From positions 4,282,001 to 4,346,000 of the forward strand of contig NZ_CP107841.1 of the NCBI RefSeq assembly GCF_036346855.1: a DNA stretch of 64,000 bases, written 5' to 3'. The notes under the pieces were generated by a model. The model was not told where the DNA came from. It searched no databases and was given only the letters and a program-made list of their open reading frames with translations. Below, piece after piece: positions 54,744 to 64,000 of this stretch. Made by a program: the position numbers and the translations under genes. How positions within the stretch are numbered: position 1 is the stretch's first letter; every line of letters begins with the position of its first letter. This DNA comes from Streptomyces europaeiscabiei (GTDB lineage Bacteria; Actinomycetota; Actinomycetes; Streptomycetales; Streptomycetaceae).

Positions 54744-56114
54744 TCAGGTGGAGCCCGTCCCCCGGTCGGTGGGAGCGTTGTGGCCCGAGGTATTGGGAGG
54801 TGAGTACGGAGAAGGCGGATAGTGCGGTGCGGGGTGCTGGAGTTGGCCCAGGGGGTACGTGGTTACCGGGCTTAGCACAGCTTTCAGGGCACGGTGTTTG
54901 CGGACGACTACGAAGGCTGTGATCGTCCCGCCGAGAAGTGCTGCGGCGATGCCGCCCAAAACGATCCACACCATGGTGTTGTCCTTGGACGCGGAGGCTG
55001 CCTTCTCGGTGCCCTTCTCCTGGGCGGAGGAACCGGCGGCATCGGTTGCCGACGGCCCGGGAGACGGCGACGCGGAGGCCGCCGCTGCGAGGTCCGGGAG
55101 CGGGTATTCGTCGGCGGGGCCCGGGTCGCCGGGGTTCTGCAGGGCGATGCGGGGGCGGACGATGCCGTAGCCGATGGAGTCGTTGCGCTTGGCGCCGTCG
55201 GTGGGGGCGCCGATGGTGTTGAGCATGACGCGGAGGACCTGGTTGTTGGTCCAGGTGGGGTGCTTGGACCAGATGAGGGCGGCGCTGGCGGAGGCGAGGG
55301 CGGTGGCGTCGCTGGTGCCGTGGCTCTTACACAGGCCGGTCTCGGTACCACAGGCGTGCACCATATCCTCACCTGGCGCTGCCATATCCACCTGCGGACC
55401 ATGCTGGGACTCTTCGGTCCTGTGGAGGTCTCTACCGACGGCGGCCATCGCCACTACACCCGGCGTGGCTGCTGGATACATGACTTCGTTGGCTTTGTCT
55501 CCGTCGTTACCCGCGCCGGCGAAGATCAATGAGCCTTTGTCCAAGGCGTACTTCACCGCTGCCGTAAGTTGCGGCGAGCCCTCCGTGGTCGCGAGGGAGA
55601 TATTGATGACTTGGGCACCCTCGTCCGCTGCGTAACGGATCGCTTTCGGGACAACCTCGTTGAACCGCCTGTTCCCTTCGGCTTTGTTGGCCGCGGTCCC
55701 GTCCTTAGGCATCCGGATGGGGAGAATCTTGGCACCGGGGGCCAACCCGAAAGCACCTTGCCCACCGTTCCACGCGCCGGTTCCTGCGATCAGCCCAGCC
55801 ATGCCCGTACCGTGGTCCCCGTAGTCGGTGCGCTCGTCTCCCGGCTGATCGGGGGCGAGGTCCTTGCCCGGCAGGACGCGGCCCTTCAGATCGGGGTTGG
55901 CCGCATTCACCCCCGAATCGATCACGGCGACCGTGATTCCCTCACCAGTGCTGGTCTGCCACATCTGCTCGGCCTTCATGGCGTCGAGGAACCACTGCTG
56001 CTCTCGGATCGACTCGGCATAGGCCGGTGCTCCCGCAGAGCCCACCAGCAGCAGGCCGAGTATCGCCGAGGCCATGGCACGGTGGCGTCCGTGTCGAGGG
56101 CTGGTGGTGTGCAT
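54744..56114 (-). CDS. mycP: Mycosin: type VII secretion-associated subtilisin-like protease
   Basis: 456 residues from ATG 56114 (GGAGAG upstream). The signal peptide (ASAILGLLLVGSAGAPAYA) is followed by IREQQWFLDAMKAEQMWQTSTG, the mycosin N-terminal extension. The catalytic triad is Asp in VAVIDSGVN, His in DYGDHGTGMAGLIAG and Ser in SHGTSDATALASASAALIWS. A Pro/Ala/Ser linker and a C-terminal TM (MVWIVLGGIAAALLGGTITAFVVV) anchor it. Mycosins process ESX substrates and stabilise the complex at the membrane. Here no Ecc genes are nearby. Confidence 0.93.
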   Translation of the reverse strand: MHTTSPRHGRHRAMASAILGLLLVGSAGAPAYAESIREQQWFLDAMKAEQMWQTSTGEGITVAVIDSGVNAANPDLKGRVLPGKDLAPDQPGDERTDYGDHGTGMAGLIAGTGAWNGGQGAFGLAPGAKILPIRMPKDGTAANKAEGNRRFNEVVPKAIRYAADEGAQVINISLATTEGSPQLTAAVKYALDKGSLIFAGAGNDGDKANEVMYPAATPGVVAMAAVGRDLHRTEESQHGPQVDMAAPGEDMVHACGTETGLCKSHGTSDATALASASAALIWSKHPTWTNNQVLRVMLNTIGAPTDGAKRNDSIGYGIVRPRIALQNPGDPGPADEYPLPDLAAAASASPSPGPSATDAAGSSAQEKGTEKAASASKDNTMVWIVLGGIAAALLGGTITAFVVVRKHRALKAVLSPVTTYPLGQLQHPAPHYPPSPYSPPNTSGHNAPTDRGTGST

Positions 56115-56145
56115 GCGGTTCGTTCTCTCCGTTCCGGGATAGGCG

Positions 56146-57675
56146 TCAGTCGGCGGCCGGTGGTGCGGTGCGGCTGTTGCCCTGCCGTCGGGGCTCCTCG
56201 TTGCTGGCAGGGCGGCGTGGCCGAACGTTCCTGTTGTCCGTGCGCGTTGAGGAGTTCTGCCCGGATACGCGAGCGGTGCCTGTTCCTCTGTTCTCGCCAG
56301 GGCGAATTCCGCTGGGTGCACCGCCTACGATGCCGCCACGCGTCGTACCACCACCGGAGGTCGTACCGGTTCCTGCTGTCCCACCCGAGCCACCAGAGCT
56401 GCGCACCGCACGGCCCGTCTGTTGCGGAGCGCCTCCGATGACGCCGCCGTTCGGCGAGGGGAGACGGCGACCGGGCGTCGGTCCCTGCTGACCGGCCGCT
56501 CGTCCTGTGGGAGTCGCCGTACCGGTGGTGGGGCCCATCGGGGGGCGACCGGTCGAGCCCGGTGGTGCCCCCACCACTGTTCCACGATGAGGCGTCCCCG
56601 CCTGCCCGCCCAAGGGCGGCGTGACTGGACGACCGCCGACGATGCCGGTACCACCACCCGGCGTACGCGGGGCATTCGGAGAGTGAACGGCCTGACCAGC
56701 AGGAAACTGAGGCATACGTCCAGTCCCCGCCGCCCGCCCCTGCGCCGGAGGGCCACCAACGGGCAGACCCTGTCTGCCCGTCACCGGGGGAACCCAATTC
56801 GAGTGCGGAGGACTTCCAGGCCCCTCCAACCGTCCGGCACCGGGCGGACCGCTTGGCGGACCCGTCGCTGTCCGCTTGTCCTGCGGCAGCGTCTCCACGG
56901 AATCGATACCCATCCGGGTCGGAGGCTCGTCCACCGACGGCGCGGAGCGCTCAGGCAGCGTCCTCCCGTGGGTTGAGGGCTCCGACCCATCGGGGTCACC
57001 CACCGCACCGGCCCTTTGGGACACCGAAGTCGAGCCGGTCCCTGCCGAGACATCTTCCTGACCTGCAGCGCCTGATCGGGTCAGTGACTCCCGGTCATAG
57101 ACTTGCATCGGGTCGTCCGGCACGATCGCCGTCGGCGGCGGCGCGAACTTGGGCCTCTCCAGCGCGTTCAGCTGCACCGCCGAGAACTCGTAAGCCTGGC
57201 CCAGCTTCACCATCTCCGCGGCGGCCTCCTGCCGCACCTTCTCCTTGCCGGCCGCCAGTGCCGCAAGCTCGCCCGCCGACTTGGCGCTCACCGTGCCCGC
57301 GTCGGGGTCGTTGTGCGCCACCGTCGTCGCGTCGAGGTTCACCTGAGCCCCCTCCGCCGTGCGTGGGATCGCGGCCTGGGCGCGGGCGATGGCGTCGGAG
57401 GCCTGGGCCAGCCACTTCGCGGAGCTCTCGCTGAAGTCGCCCAGGCGCAAGGTGGAGTTGGCGAGGTCGGCGGTCCAGGCGCGGAAGGCGTCGGCGCCCT
57501 CGCCCTTCCACTCGACCCACTGGGGGCGGATCTTGAGCTCGTCGGCGATCTTGTGGATCTCCTCGGCCACTGTTGCCAGCCGGTCGGCAGCGGACTGGAC
57601 TGTGCCGCTGTTGGCCTGGTCGAGCCACTGGAGCATGCGCTCGTGGCTCATGCCGTCGAAGATGCCGCCTGCCAT
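56146..57675 (-). CDS. WXG100-type protein with long Gly/Pro/Thr-rich tail (PPE-like)
   Basis: 509 residues; the start overlaps the preceding stop by one base. The N-terminal 190 are helical with the WXG motif in PQWVEWKGEGADAFRAWTADLANSTLRLGDFSESSAKWLAQAS (about 50-90) and a following coiled coil (AKSAGELAALAAGKEKVRQEAAAEMVKLGQAYEFSAVQLNAL). Residues 240-509 are disordered (GGTGIVGGRPVTPPLGGQAG, GPTTGTATPTGRAAGQQGPT). This is the layout of PPE-like ESX substrates in streptomycetes. Likely exported and processed by the mycosin encoded next. Confidence 0.75.
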   Translation of the reverse strand: MAGGIFDGMSHERMLQWLDQANSGTVQSAADRLATVAEEIHKIADELKIRPQWVEWKGEGADAFRAWTADLANSTLRLGDFSESSAKWLAQASDAIARAQAAIPRTAEGAQVNLDATTVAHNDPDAGTVSAKSAGELAALAAGKEKVRQEAAAEMVKLGQAYEFSAVQLNALERPKFAPPPTAIVPDDPMQVYDRESLTRSGAAGQEDVSAGTGSTSVSQRAGAVGDPDGSEPSTHGRTLPERSAPSVDEPPTRMGIDSVETLPQDKRTATGPPSGPPGAGRLEGPGSPPHSNWVPPVTGRQGLPVGGPPAQGRAAGTGRMPQFPAGQAVHSPNAPRTPGGGTGIVGGRPVTPPLGGQAGTPHRGTVVGAPPGSTGRPPMGPTTGTATPTGRAAGQQGPTPGRRLPSPNGGVIGGAPQQTGRAVRSSGGSGGTAGTGTTSGGGTTRGGIVGGAPSGIRPGENRGTGTARVSGQNSSTRTDNRNVRPRRPASNEEPRRQGNSRTAPPAAD

Positions 57676-58229
57676 CAGATCGTGCCTCCCGAGTCGCCGC
57701 CGTCCGCCGGTGTCCGGGTCTGGTCCGGCGGTGTCGCGGCGCGACCGGCGCCGTCGCCCTGCTTCGGCAGACCCGGGTCGTACGCCCCGCCGTAGTGTTC
57801 TGTCGTCTCCGCGCTGATCGCCGCCATACGGTCACGGATGTCGAGGTCGATGTTCTGGTAACCCTTGTGGGCTGCGAGGACGGCGATGCCCATGCCCTCC
57901 ATCGAGTCGGACAACAGCTTCGAGAGGTTCTCCAGTTCGGTGATCACCGTCTCGTATGCGGTGAACAGGCCCGCGGCCTCCGCCCACTCGCCGTTGCCGC
58001 CGCCGAACTGGGTGCGTACGAGCTGTTCCCGGCCGACCTTGCCGGGGCCGGCGTCGGAGTCCTTGAGGTCGCTGATCAGCTGGTCGACGCGCTTCTGGAA
58101 GGCCGTGATCGACGACAGTTCGGTGACCAGGTCGGTGGCCGCGTCCCGCGCGGCGTCGAATGCGGAGTCGAGCAGGCCGGACGCCCACGAACCACCCGAG
58201 GATCCATCCGCCCCGCCACCGTTCGACAT
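57675..58229 (-). CDS. Small helical ESX substrate, first gene of the operon
   Basis: 184 residues. The middle (ASGLLDSAFDAARDAATDLVTELSSITAFQKRVDQLISDLKDS ... WAEAAGLFTAYETVITELENLSKLLSDSMEGMGIAVLAAHKGYQNID) is a helical bundle ending in the Y-x3-D/E-like signal (YQNIDLD) used by type VII substrates. The C-terminus is Gly/Asp-rich and disordered. It starts the operon, with a 203-bp gap upstream to galK. Confidence 0.7.
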   Translation of the reverse strand: MSNGGGADGSSGGSWASGLLDSAFDAARDAATDLVTELSSITAFQKRVDQLISDLKDSDAGPGKVGREQLVRTQFGGGNGEWAEAAGLFTAYETVITELENLSKLLSDSMEGMGIAVLAAHKGYQNIDLDIRDRMAAISAETTEHYGGAYDPGLPKQGDGAGRAATPPDQTRTPADGGDSGGTI

Positions 58230-58432
58230 CGTTGCCCTCCCCCTAGCCCGAATACCTCACCGACAACTCTAACTACCTGCTGTGACAGTGTCGTGGGCGA
58301 GTTCCGTGAACACATGAGTGCCCGTACTCAGATGTGGCCCTGGAGTGCGGGGAGTTGGCGGTGTTCATGGTTGTGGGGCGGGACCGTCCTCCGGCCCCGC
58401 CCCACCTCACACCTCAAGTCATGACCCTCAGG

Positions 58433-59593
<1,161 letters not shown>

Positions 59594-59719
59594 CCCCTGA
59601 CCCTGACCTTTCCGTACTCAACCGAAGAACTGGCCCGGCCTCATGAACTGGCCGAGCCGGCACACTACTTGGCGCCCGCGGGCGCGAACCCCGTCCTGCT
59701 CGGCGTGCGCCTGTGCGAG

Positions 59720-60682
59720 CTACTGCGTCCGCGTCTGCGCGAACTGCCACGCGTCCGCGACGATCTCCGCGAGGTCCGCCCGGGACGGGTTCCAGCCGAG
59801 GCGTTCGCGGGCCGTGGCGGCGGAGGCGACCAGGGTCGCCGGGTCGCCGGCTCGGCGCGGGGCGACGACCTCGGGGATCGGGTGGCCGGTGACCTGGCGG
59901 ACGGTCTCGATCACTTCCCGCACCGAGAAGCCGTTGCCGTTGCCGAGGTTGCAGATGAGGTGTTCGCCGGGCCGCGCGGCGTCGAGCGCCAGCAGGTGGG
60001 CGTCGGCGAGGTCGGCGACGTGGATGTAGTCGCGGATGCAGGTGCCGTCGGGGGTCGGGTAGTCGTCGCCGAAGACGGAGATCGCGTCCCTCTTTCCCTG
60101 CGCGACCTGGAGGACCAGCGGGATGAGGTGCGACTCGGGGTCGTGGCGCTCACCGCAGGAGCCGTACGCGCCGGCCACGTTGAAGTAGCGCAGCGAGACG
60201 GCGCCCAGGCCGTGGGCGGCGGCCTCTCCGGTGATCATGTGGTCGACGGCGAGCTTGGAGGCGCCGTACGGGTTCGTCGGCTTCGTCGGCGCGGACTCGA
60301 CGATCGGGGTCGTCTCCGGCTCGCCGTACGTGGCTGCCGTGGAGGAGAACACCAGCTTGCGGACGCCCGCCTCGCGCATCGCGCCGAGCAGGGCCATGGT
60401 GCCGCCGACGTTGTTGTCCCAGTACTTCTCCGGCTTCACGACGGACTCGCCGACCTGCGAGAACGCGGCGAAGTGGAGGACGGCGTCGAAGGAGGAGTCC
60501 AGCCATTTGGCGGCGTCCCGGATGTCGCCCTCGATGAAGGACGCGCCCGTGGGCACGCCCTCGCGGAAGCCCGTGGAGAGGTTGTCGAGGACGACGACCT
60601 CGTGGCCCGCCTCCAGCAGATGCTGGGCGACCACGCTGCCGACATAGCCCGCGCCACCGGTGACCAGGTACTTACCGCTCAT
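59720..60682 (-). CDS. galE: UDP-glucose 4-epimerase
   Basis: 320 residues. The N-terminal NAD motif is [34 protein letters not shown], catalytic Tyr-x3-Lys is in [14 protein letters not shown] (about 146-150), and [11 protein letters not shown] contains the Ser/Thr of the SDR site. It interconverts UDP-galactose and UDP-glucose. The start overlaps the galT stop (ATGA). Confidence 0.97.
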   Translation of the reverse strand: MSGKYLVTGGAGYVGSVVAQHLLEAGHEVVVLDNLSTGFREGVPTGASFIEGDIRDAAKWLDSSFDAVLHFAAFSQVGESVVKPEKYWDNNVGGTMALLGAMREAGVRKLVFSSTAATYGEPETTPIVESAPTKPTNPYGASKLAVDHMITGEAAAHGLGAVSLRYFNVAGAYGSCGERHDPESHLIPLVLQVAQGKRDAISVFGDDYPTPDGTCIRDYIHVADLADAHLLALDAARPGEHLICNLGNGNGFSVREVIETVRQVTGHPIPEVVAPRRAGDPATLVASAATARERLGWNPSRADLAEIVADAWQFAQTRTQ

Positions 60683-61740
60683 GAACTCGCTACCTCTCGC
60701 AGTCGCTCGGCCGCGCGCTCCGGCGGCACGTCGTTGATGAACACGTTCATGCCGGATTCGGAACCCGCGAGGAATTTCAGCTTGCCGGAGGTGCGGCGGA
60801 TGGTGAAAAGCTCGAGGTGGAGCGCGAAGTCCTCACGCTGGACACCCTCGAACTCCTCCAGCGTGCCGAACGGCGCCTGGTGCCAGGCCGCTATGTACGG
60901 CGTCGGAGGCTCACCCTCACCGAAGATCCGGTCGAAGCGCCTCAAGAGTTCCAGATAGACCTTGGGGAATTCTGAGCGCGCGTCCTCGTCGAGGGCGAGG
61001 AGGTCCGGCACCCGGCGCGTCGGGTACAGGTGGATCTCGTACGGCCAGTGCGCCGCGTACGGCACGAAGGCGACCCAGTGCTCGGTCCGGAGCACGATCC
61101 GCTCGTCGGCGAGCTCGCGCTCCAGGACGGCGTCGAAGAGGTTCTCGCCACCGGTGGCGTCCTTGTGTGCCGCGATGGAGCGCAGCATCAGAGCGGTGCG
61201 GGGTGTGGTGAAGGGGTACGCGTAGATCTGCCCGTGCGGGTGCCCCAGGGTCACGCCGATCTCGGCGCCGCGGTTCTCGAAGCAGAACACCTGCTCGACG
61301 GAGGGCAGGTGCGACAGCTCCGCGGTGCGGTCGGTCCACGCGTCCAGGACGAGGCGTGCCTGCTCGTCGGTCAGGTCGGCGAAGGACGCGTTGTGGTCCG
61401 AGGTGAAGCAGACGACCTCGCAGCGGCCGGAGTCACCGGCGAGGGAGGGAAAGCGGTTCTCGAAGACGACGGCGTCGTACGAGGAGTCCGGGATCTCGCT
61501 GAGCCGGTCGCCCTCGGAGGGGCAGAGCGGACATTCGTTCGCCGGGGGGTGGTAGATGCGGCCCTGCCGGTGCGAGGCGATCGCGACCGAGTCGCCGAGC
61601 AGCGGGTCCCGGCGCACCTCCGAAGTGGTGACGGTGCGATCCAGGGGCCGCTTGTCCACCGCGTCGCGCACGGTGTCGTCGCGCAGGTCGTAATAGATCA
61701 GCTCACGACCGTCGGCCAGTCGGGTCGAGGTCTTCTTCAC
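60679..61740 (-). CDS. galT: Galactose-1-phosphate uridylyltransferase
   Basis: 353 residues from GTG 61740 (GGGGAGTCC upstream); the frame extends 34 codons upstream into the promoter. [16 protein letters not shown] (zinc Cys pair), [24 protein letters not shown] (active-site HPH, catalytic His), and the C-terminal [21 protein letters not shown] blocks are all present. It transfers UMP from UDP-glucose to galactose-1-phosphate. First gene of the operon; its AT-rich promoter region has repeats like the known gal promoter. Confidence 0.96.
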   Translation of the reverse strand: MKKTSTRLADGRELIYYDLRDDTVRDAVDKRPLDRTVTTSEVRRDPLLGDSVAIASHRQGRIYHPPANECPLCPSEGDRLSEIPDSSYDAVVFENRFPSLAGDSGRCEVVCFTSDHNASFADLTDEQARLVLDAWTDRTAELSHLPSVEQVFCFENRGAEIGVTLGHPHGQIYAYPFTTPRTALMLRSIAAHKDATGGENLFDAVLERELADERIVLRTEHWVAFVPYAAHWPYEIHLYPTRRVPDLLALDEDARSEFPKVYLELLRRFDRIFGEGEPPTPYIAAWHQAPFGTLEEFEGVQREDFALHLELFTIRRTSGKLKFLAGSESGMNVFINDVPPERAAERLREVASS

Positions 61741-61760
61741 GCCGGACTCCCCATCCCACC

Positions 61761-61820
61761 CATCAAACAGAACCGAACACATCAAAGCACAAGTTCCGAC
61801 GTTCGTCACCATCACAAACA
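61761..61820 (-). promoter_or_regulatory. Galactose operon promoter region with TTTGATG repeats
   Basis: On the minus strand TTTGATG occurs at 61767-61761 and 61786-61780 (19 bp apart), and TTTGTGATG near 61818-61810 after a TTTG run. The S. lividans gal operon promoter is known to use short direct repeats of this kind as repressor sites. The region is AT-rich for this genome. Confidence 0.5.
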
Positions 61821-62215
61821 AACAAAGATCACCAGATCCCAACTATCGACTTCGCCGACCCGGTCGAGGTCCGCGAGCGGCGTGCGAGTGGTGTCGTGTC
61901 CGGCCGGCTCGGCGCGCGCCTGGCCACGGCCGACAGGGTTCGAGGTCAATTACCGTGCGTGATCGCCGGAAAACACGGCGAGGGTGACATCCCGCGCCGG
62001 CTCTCGTCGGGCGGGGCCGCGCGGATCTCCCGTCTCCGTTTTCGCTGGTCCGCCGGGTCCACATGCGCCGTGGAGGGGAATGGGGTACTCCTCGAAGGAG
62101 ACAACGCATCTCGCTCGGCACGTCGGCGACGTCCGGACCTCCACCTGTCGGACTCGCTCACCGTCATCCACATGCACCGTCATTGCCTGCTTCGTACGAG
62201 ACGGAGGCCGCCGCC
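61821..62215. other. Intergenic region between galT and the universal stress protein
   Basis: 395 bp without a credible gene. It carries the divergent promoters and a long leader for the USP gene. CTCCTCGAAGGAG (62090-62102) is a small inverted repeat. No firm promoter was identified. Confidence 0.4.
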
Positions 62216-63112
62216 ATGCAACCAGTTGTCACCGTGGGCCTGGACGGCTCACCCGAGAGCCATGCCGCCGCCCGCTGGGCCGCCGATGAGGCCGAGAAGC
62301 GCAAGCTGACCCTGCGTCTTCTGCATGCGTGGCCGCTGCTGGCGCCTGAACCGACCGGCACTGGCACTCCCCCGGAGGTCGACCAGAACTACTGGGCGAA
62401 GCGTCTCGTCCACACCGCGCGAGCAGAGCTCCAGACCCGCCACCCGGGACTGCTGGTCGTCGGGAGCCTGGTACCCGACGACGCCCAGAGTGCCCTGATC
62501 CAGGCTGCTTCGGAGTCGGAGATGACCGTGCTCGGCTCACGGAGGCTGGAGTCGGTGGAAAGCTACTTCCTGGGGGACATCAGCCTGCCCGTCGTCGCAC
62601 GGGCCCAGCGGCCGGTCGTCCTCGTCCGGGCCGATGCCCAGGAGCGGGCCGGGGAGGAAGCGCCCCATTCGCCCCATGAGGCAACCGCGAGCCGCGTGGT
62701 CGTGGCCCTGAAACTGCACGACTCCTCCGACGAACTGCTGGACTTCGCCTTCCACTCCGCCGCCGCCAGAGGCGTTCCGCTCCTGGCCGTCCACGGGCGG
62801 AGTGTGCCGCTCCACGCACGCGTGCCCTGGGGTGTGGACCACGATGCCACCGAGGAACTGACCGGGGACGCACGAAAGCTGCTGGACAAGGCGCTGCGCC
62901 CCTGGCGCGAGAAGTATCCGCAGGTGGACGTGGCCGACAGTGTGCGTCTGACCGGCCACGCCAAGGCCGTCATGCACGCCGCCGAGGGTGCCTCACTGCT
63001 GGTGGTGGGCCGCAGTGCGCACCGCCACGGGCTGGGATCCCACCTGGGCCACGTGGTACAGGCAGCGCTCCATCACGTGCGCTGCCCGGTGGCCGTCGTC
63101 CCCCACGGTTGA
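62216..63112 (+). CDS. Universal stress protein with tandem UspA domains
   Basis: 298 residues from ATG 62216. UspA domain 1 (VTVGLDGSPESHAAARWAADEAEKRKLTLRLLHAWP ... VLGSRRLESVESYFLGDISLPVVARAQRPVVLVRADA, about 5-145) and domain 2 (RVVVALKLHDSSDELLDFAFHSAAARGVPLLAVHG ... VVGRSAHRHGLGSHLGHVVQAALHHVRCPVAVVPHG, about 160-298). The ATP-binding form G-x2-G-x9-G-S/T is only partly kept (GRSAHRHGLGSHLG). Tandem USPs in actinobacteria respond to hypoxia or stationary-phase stress. Confidence 0.92.
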   Translation: MQPVVTVGLDGSPESHAAARWAADEAEKRKLTLRLLHAWPLLAPEPTGTGTPPEVDQNYWAKRLVHTARAELQTRHPGLLVVGSLVPDDAQSALIQAASESEMTVLGSRRLESVESYFLGDISLPVVARAQRPVVLVRADAQERAGEEAPHSPHEATASRVVVALKLHDSSDELLDFAFHSAAARGVPLLAVHGRSVPLHARVPWGVDHDATEELTGDARKLLDKALRPWREKYPQVDVADSVRLTGHAKAVMHAAEGASLLVVGRSAHRHGLGSHLGHVVQAALHHVRCPVAVVPHG

Positions 63113-63124
63113 GGGCGACTCCTT

Positions 63125-63178
63125 TTCTGTTCGGTGTGCGCAACGAGCTACTTCTGTTCGGCGTGCGCAACGAGCTAC
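63125..63178. repeat. 27-bp tandem duplication across the stop of the HATPase gene
   Basis: Two adjacent 27-bp units, 63125-63151 and 63152-63178, differ at one base (GTTCGGTGTGCGC vs GTTCGGCGTGCGC). The second contains the minus-strand stop (63175-63177). The first is a duplicate of the same sequence lying past the stop. Confidence 0.85.
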
Positions 63179-63588
63179 GCGGCCATCACTTCGCACCACA
63201 CGTATTTGCCGGGGTGCCCGAAGCGGGATGACGGCTGCCAGCCCCATACGTCCGTGCAGGCGCGTACGAGGGCGAGGCCTCGGCCGGCCTCCGCGTCGGG
63301 TCGTTGCGCCGACCGCCCCGGCGGCTCGGGGGGTTCGGGGTCGGCGTCCCACGCCCCGATCCACAGGGTGTTCCCCGACCAGCGCACGCGGAGGGCGGCG
63401 GGGCCCTTGGTGTGGAGTACGGCGTTGGCGATCAGCTCGGTGGCGAGAAGTTCGGCGGGGTCCAGCAGGGCGGTCAGGCCGTGCATCGTGAGGATCAGAC
63501 GGAGGGTGCGGCGGGAGACGGTGACGGCCCGGGGGTCGTGGGGGATGTGGAGGACGTACTCCCAGGGTTCGGCTGCCGCTTCGGGCAT
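63175..63588 (-). CDS. Anti-sigma-factor-like HATPase (SpoIIAB/RsbW-type)
   Basis: 137 residues from ATG 63588. VSRRTLRLILTMHGL, LLATELIANAVLHTKGPAALRVRW (N-box E-L-x-x-N-A, Asn about 69), WDADPEPPEPPG and GRGLALVRACTDVWGW (G-box) are the HATPase_c_2 motifs. Such small kinases bind sigma or anti-sigma partners in Streptomyces. It is divergent from an XRE regulator at 63814, the standard pairing of the abaA/whiJ-like loci. Confidence 0.9.
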   Translation of the reverse strand: MPEAAAEPWEYVLHIPHDPRAVTVSRRTLRLILTMHGLTALLDPAELLATELIANAVLHTKGPAALRVRWSGNTLWIGAWDADPEPPEPPGRSAQRPDAEAGRGLALVRACTDVWGWQPSSRFGHPGKYVWCEVMAA

Positions 63589-63725
63589 GGGTGAACTCCG
63601 TTCGTATGGTGGGGAGTTGGCGAGGGCGCGCGGTGGCATTGCCTCAGCCGTCGTGGCGTGACGGAGTGGTGCGCTTCCGGGGCCCGGTCATACCGCAGAG
63701 TGCGCGGTACATGACTGACGGTATT

Positions 63726-63739
63726 TCCTAAATTTAGGA
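63726..63739. promoter_or_regulatory. 14-bp perfect palindrome in the HATPase/XRE divergent promoter
   Basis: TCCTAAATTTAGGA is a perfect palindrome, very AT-rich for this genome, 75 bp upstream of the XRE start. TATTCT (63758-63763) follows as a possible -10. It is a candidate operator of the XRE protein encoded at 63814. Confidence 0.6.
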
Positions 63740-63813
63740 TTGCGCAACCTGCTGCCGTATTCTGACCCCCGAACGAGTTACGCGCACAGGGCAGTTGGGA
63801 CAAGGAGGCACCC

Positions 63814-64000
63814 GTGCCGCCAAAGAGGCATCTCACGGCGCGCAGAGTGCGACTGGGTTCTGAGCTGCGCAAACTGCGCGAGGCGACGGGCATGAAAGCT
63901 CGGGAGGCCGCAACGCTCCTAGGGGCCGACTCGGTCCAGATGAGCCAGATCGAGTCCGGGGTCGCGGGCGTGAGCGCCGCTCGCGTACGTCGCCTCGCCG
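63814..64000 (+). CDS. XRE-family transcriptional regulator (3' end beyond window)
   Basis: The first 62 codons from GTG 63814 (AAGGAGG upstream): RRVRLGSELRKLREATGMKAREAATLLGADSVQMSQIESGVAGVSAARVRRLA is a helix-turn-helix of the Streptomyces XRE type that is usually followed by a DUF5753 domain and a DUF397 gene. The gene runs off the right edge. Confidence 0.9.
   Translation, partial: MPPKRHLTARRVRLGSELRKLREATGMKAREAATLLGADSVQMSQIESGVAGVSAARVRRLA

Overview
The window is high-GC actinobacterial chromosome and looks like the core of a Streptomyces genome. Codon third positions are strongly GC. The gene order mfd / ABC exporter / glmU-prs-rplY-pth / ppc / galT-galE-galK is typical of that genus, and the families are typical too: 'cellulose-binding' coiled-coil protein, SCO6745-like protein, XRE regulator beside an HATPase protein, ESX-type proteins. 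Protein-family calls come from reading motifs; no database was searched.

Layout. 1-620: the 3' end of a secreted lipoprotein gene. 621-6948: a secreted HNH-nuclease gene (DUF1524/GmrSD-C type) cut in two by a ~5.6 kb Tn554-like element (about 1101-6714). The element has two tyrosine recombinases and a coiled-coil TnpC in overlapping frames, a nucleotidyltransferase-like gene, and a complete divergent homologue of the very gene it interrupts. 7178-8906: SCO6745-like protein and a divergent TetR. 8967-22286: mfd, a DUF2079 membrane protein, a MacB/FtsX-like ABC transporter, an EmrB/QacA efflux pump, and a DUF485/sodium:solute symporter pair. 22510-29019: a coiled-coil protein and an island of toxin-like and SUKH immunity-like domains (YrhB/SUKH-4, WHH/SMI1, YwqJ deaminase, SUKH-3) built around a divergent promoter region.

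29273-43168: a lone histidine kinase, tRNA-Gln(UUG), glmU, prs, rplY, pth, a small membrane protein, ppc, a fatty-acid desaturase with its translationally coupled TetR, and a large GT4 glycosyltransferase. 43654-51007: PaaX-type regulator, MHS-type transporter, VOC protein, trans-aconitate methyltransferase facing a MarR regulator with twin operators, LuxR response regulator, GNAT, a RelE/Phd-type toxin-antitoxin pair and a frameshifted HATPase gene. 51166-58229: an ESX (type VII)-like operon with WXG-type proteins, a mycosin protease, a DUF6571-like protein and a lipoprotein, but no EccB/C/D/E genes nearby. 58433-64000: the Leloir operon galTEK, a universal stress protein, an anti-sigma-like HATPase and the start of an XRE regulator.

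The strongest leads are (i) the transposon that carries a replacement for its own target gene, with the 6-bp insertion core altered by one synonymous base at the equivalent codon of the carried copy; (ii) the toxin/immunity fusion island; (iii) the orphan ESX/mycosin operon. Intergenic DNA also holds a dispersed inverted-repeat family mostly at convergent gene ends, and several short tandem repeats that look like operators.
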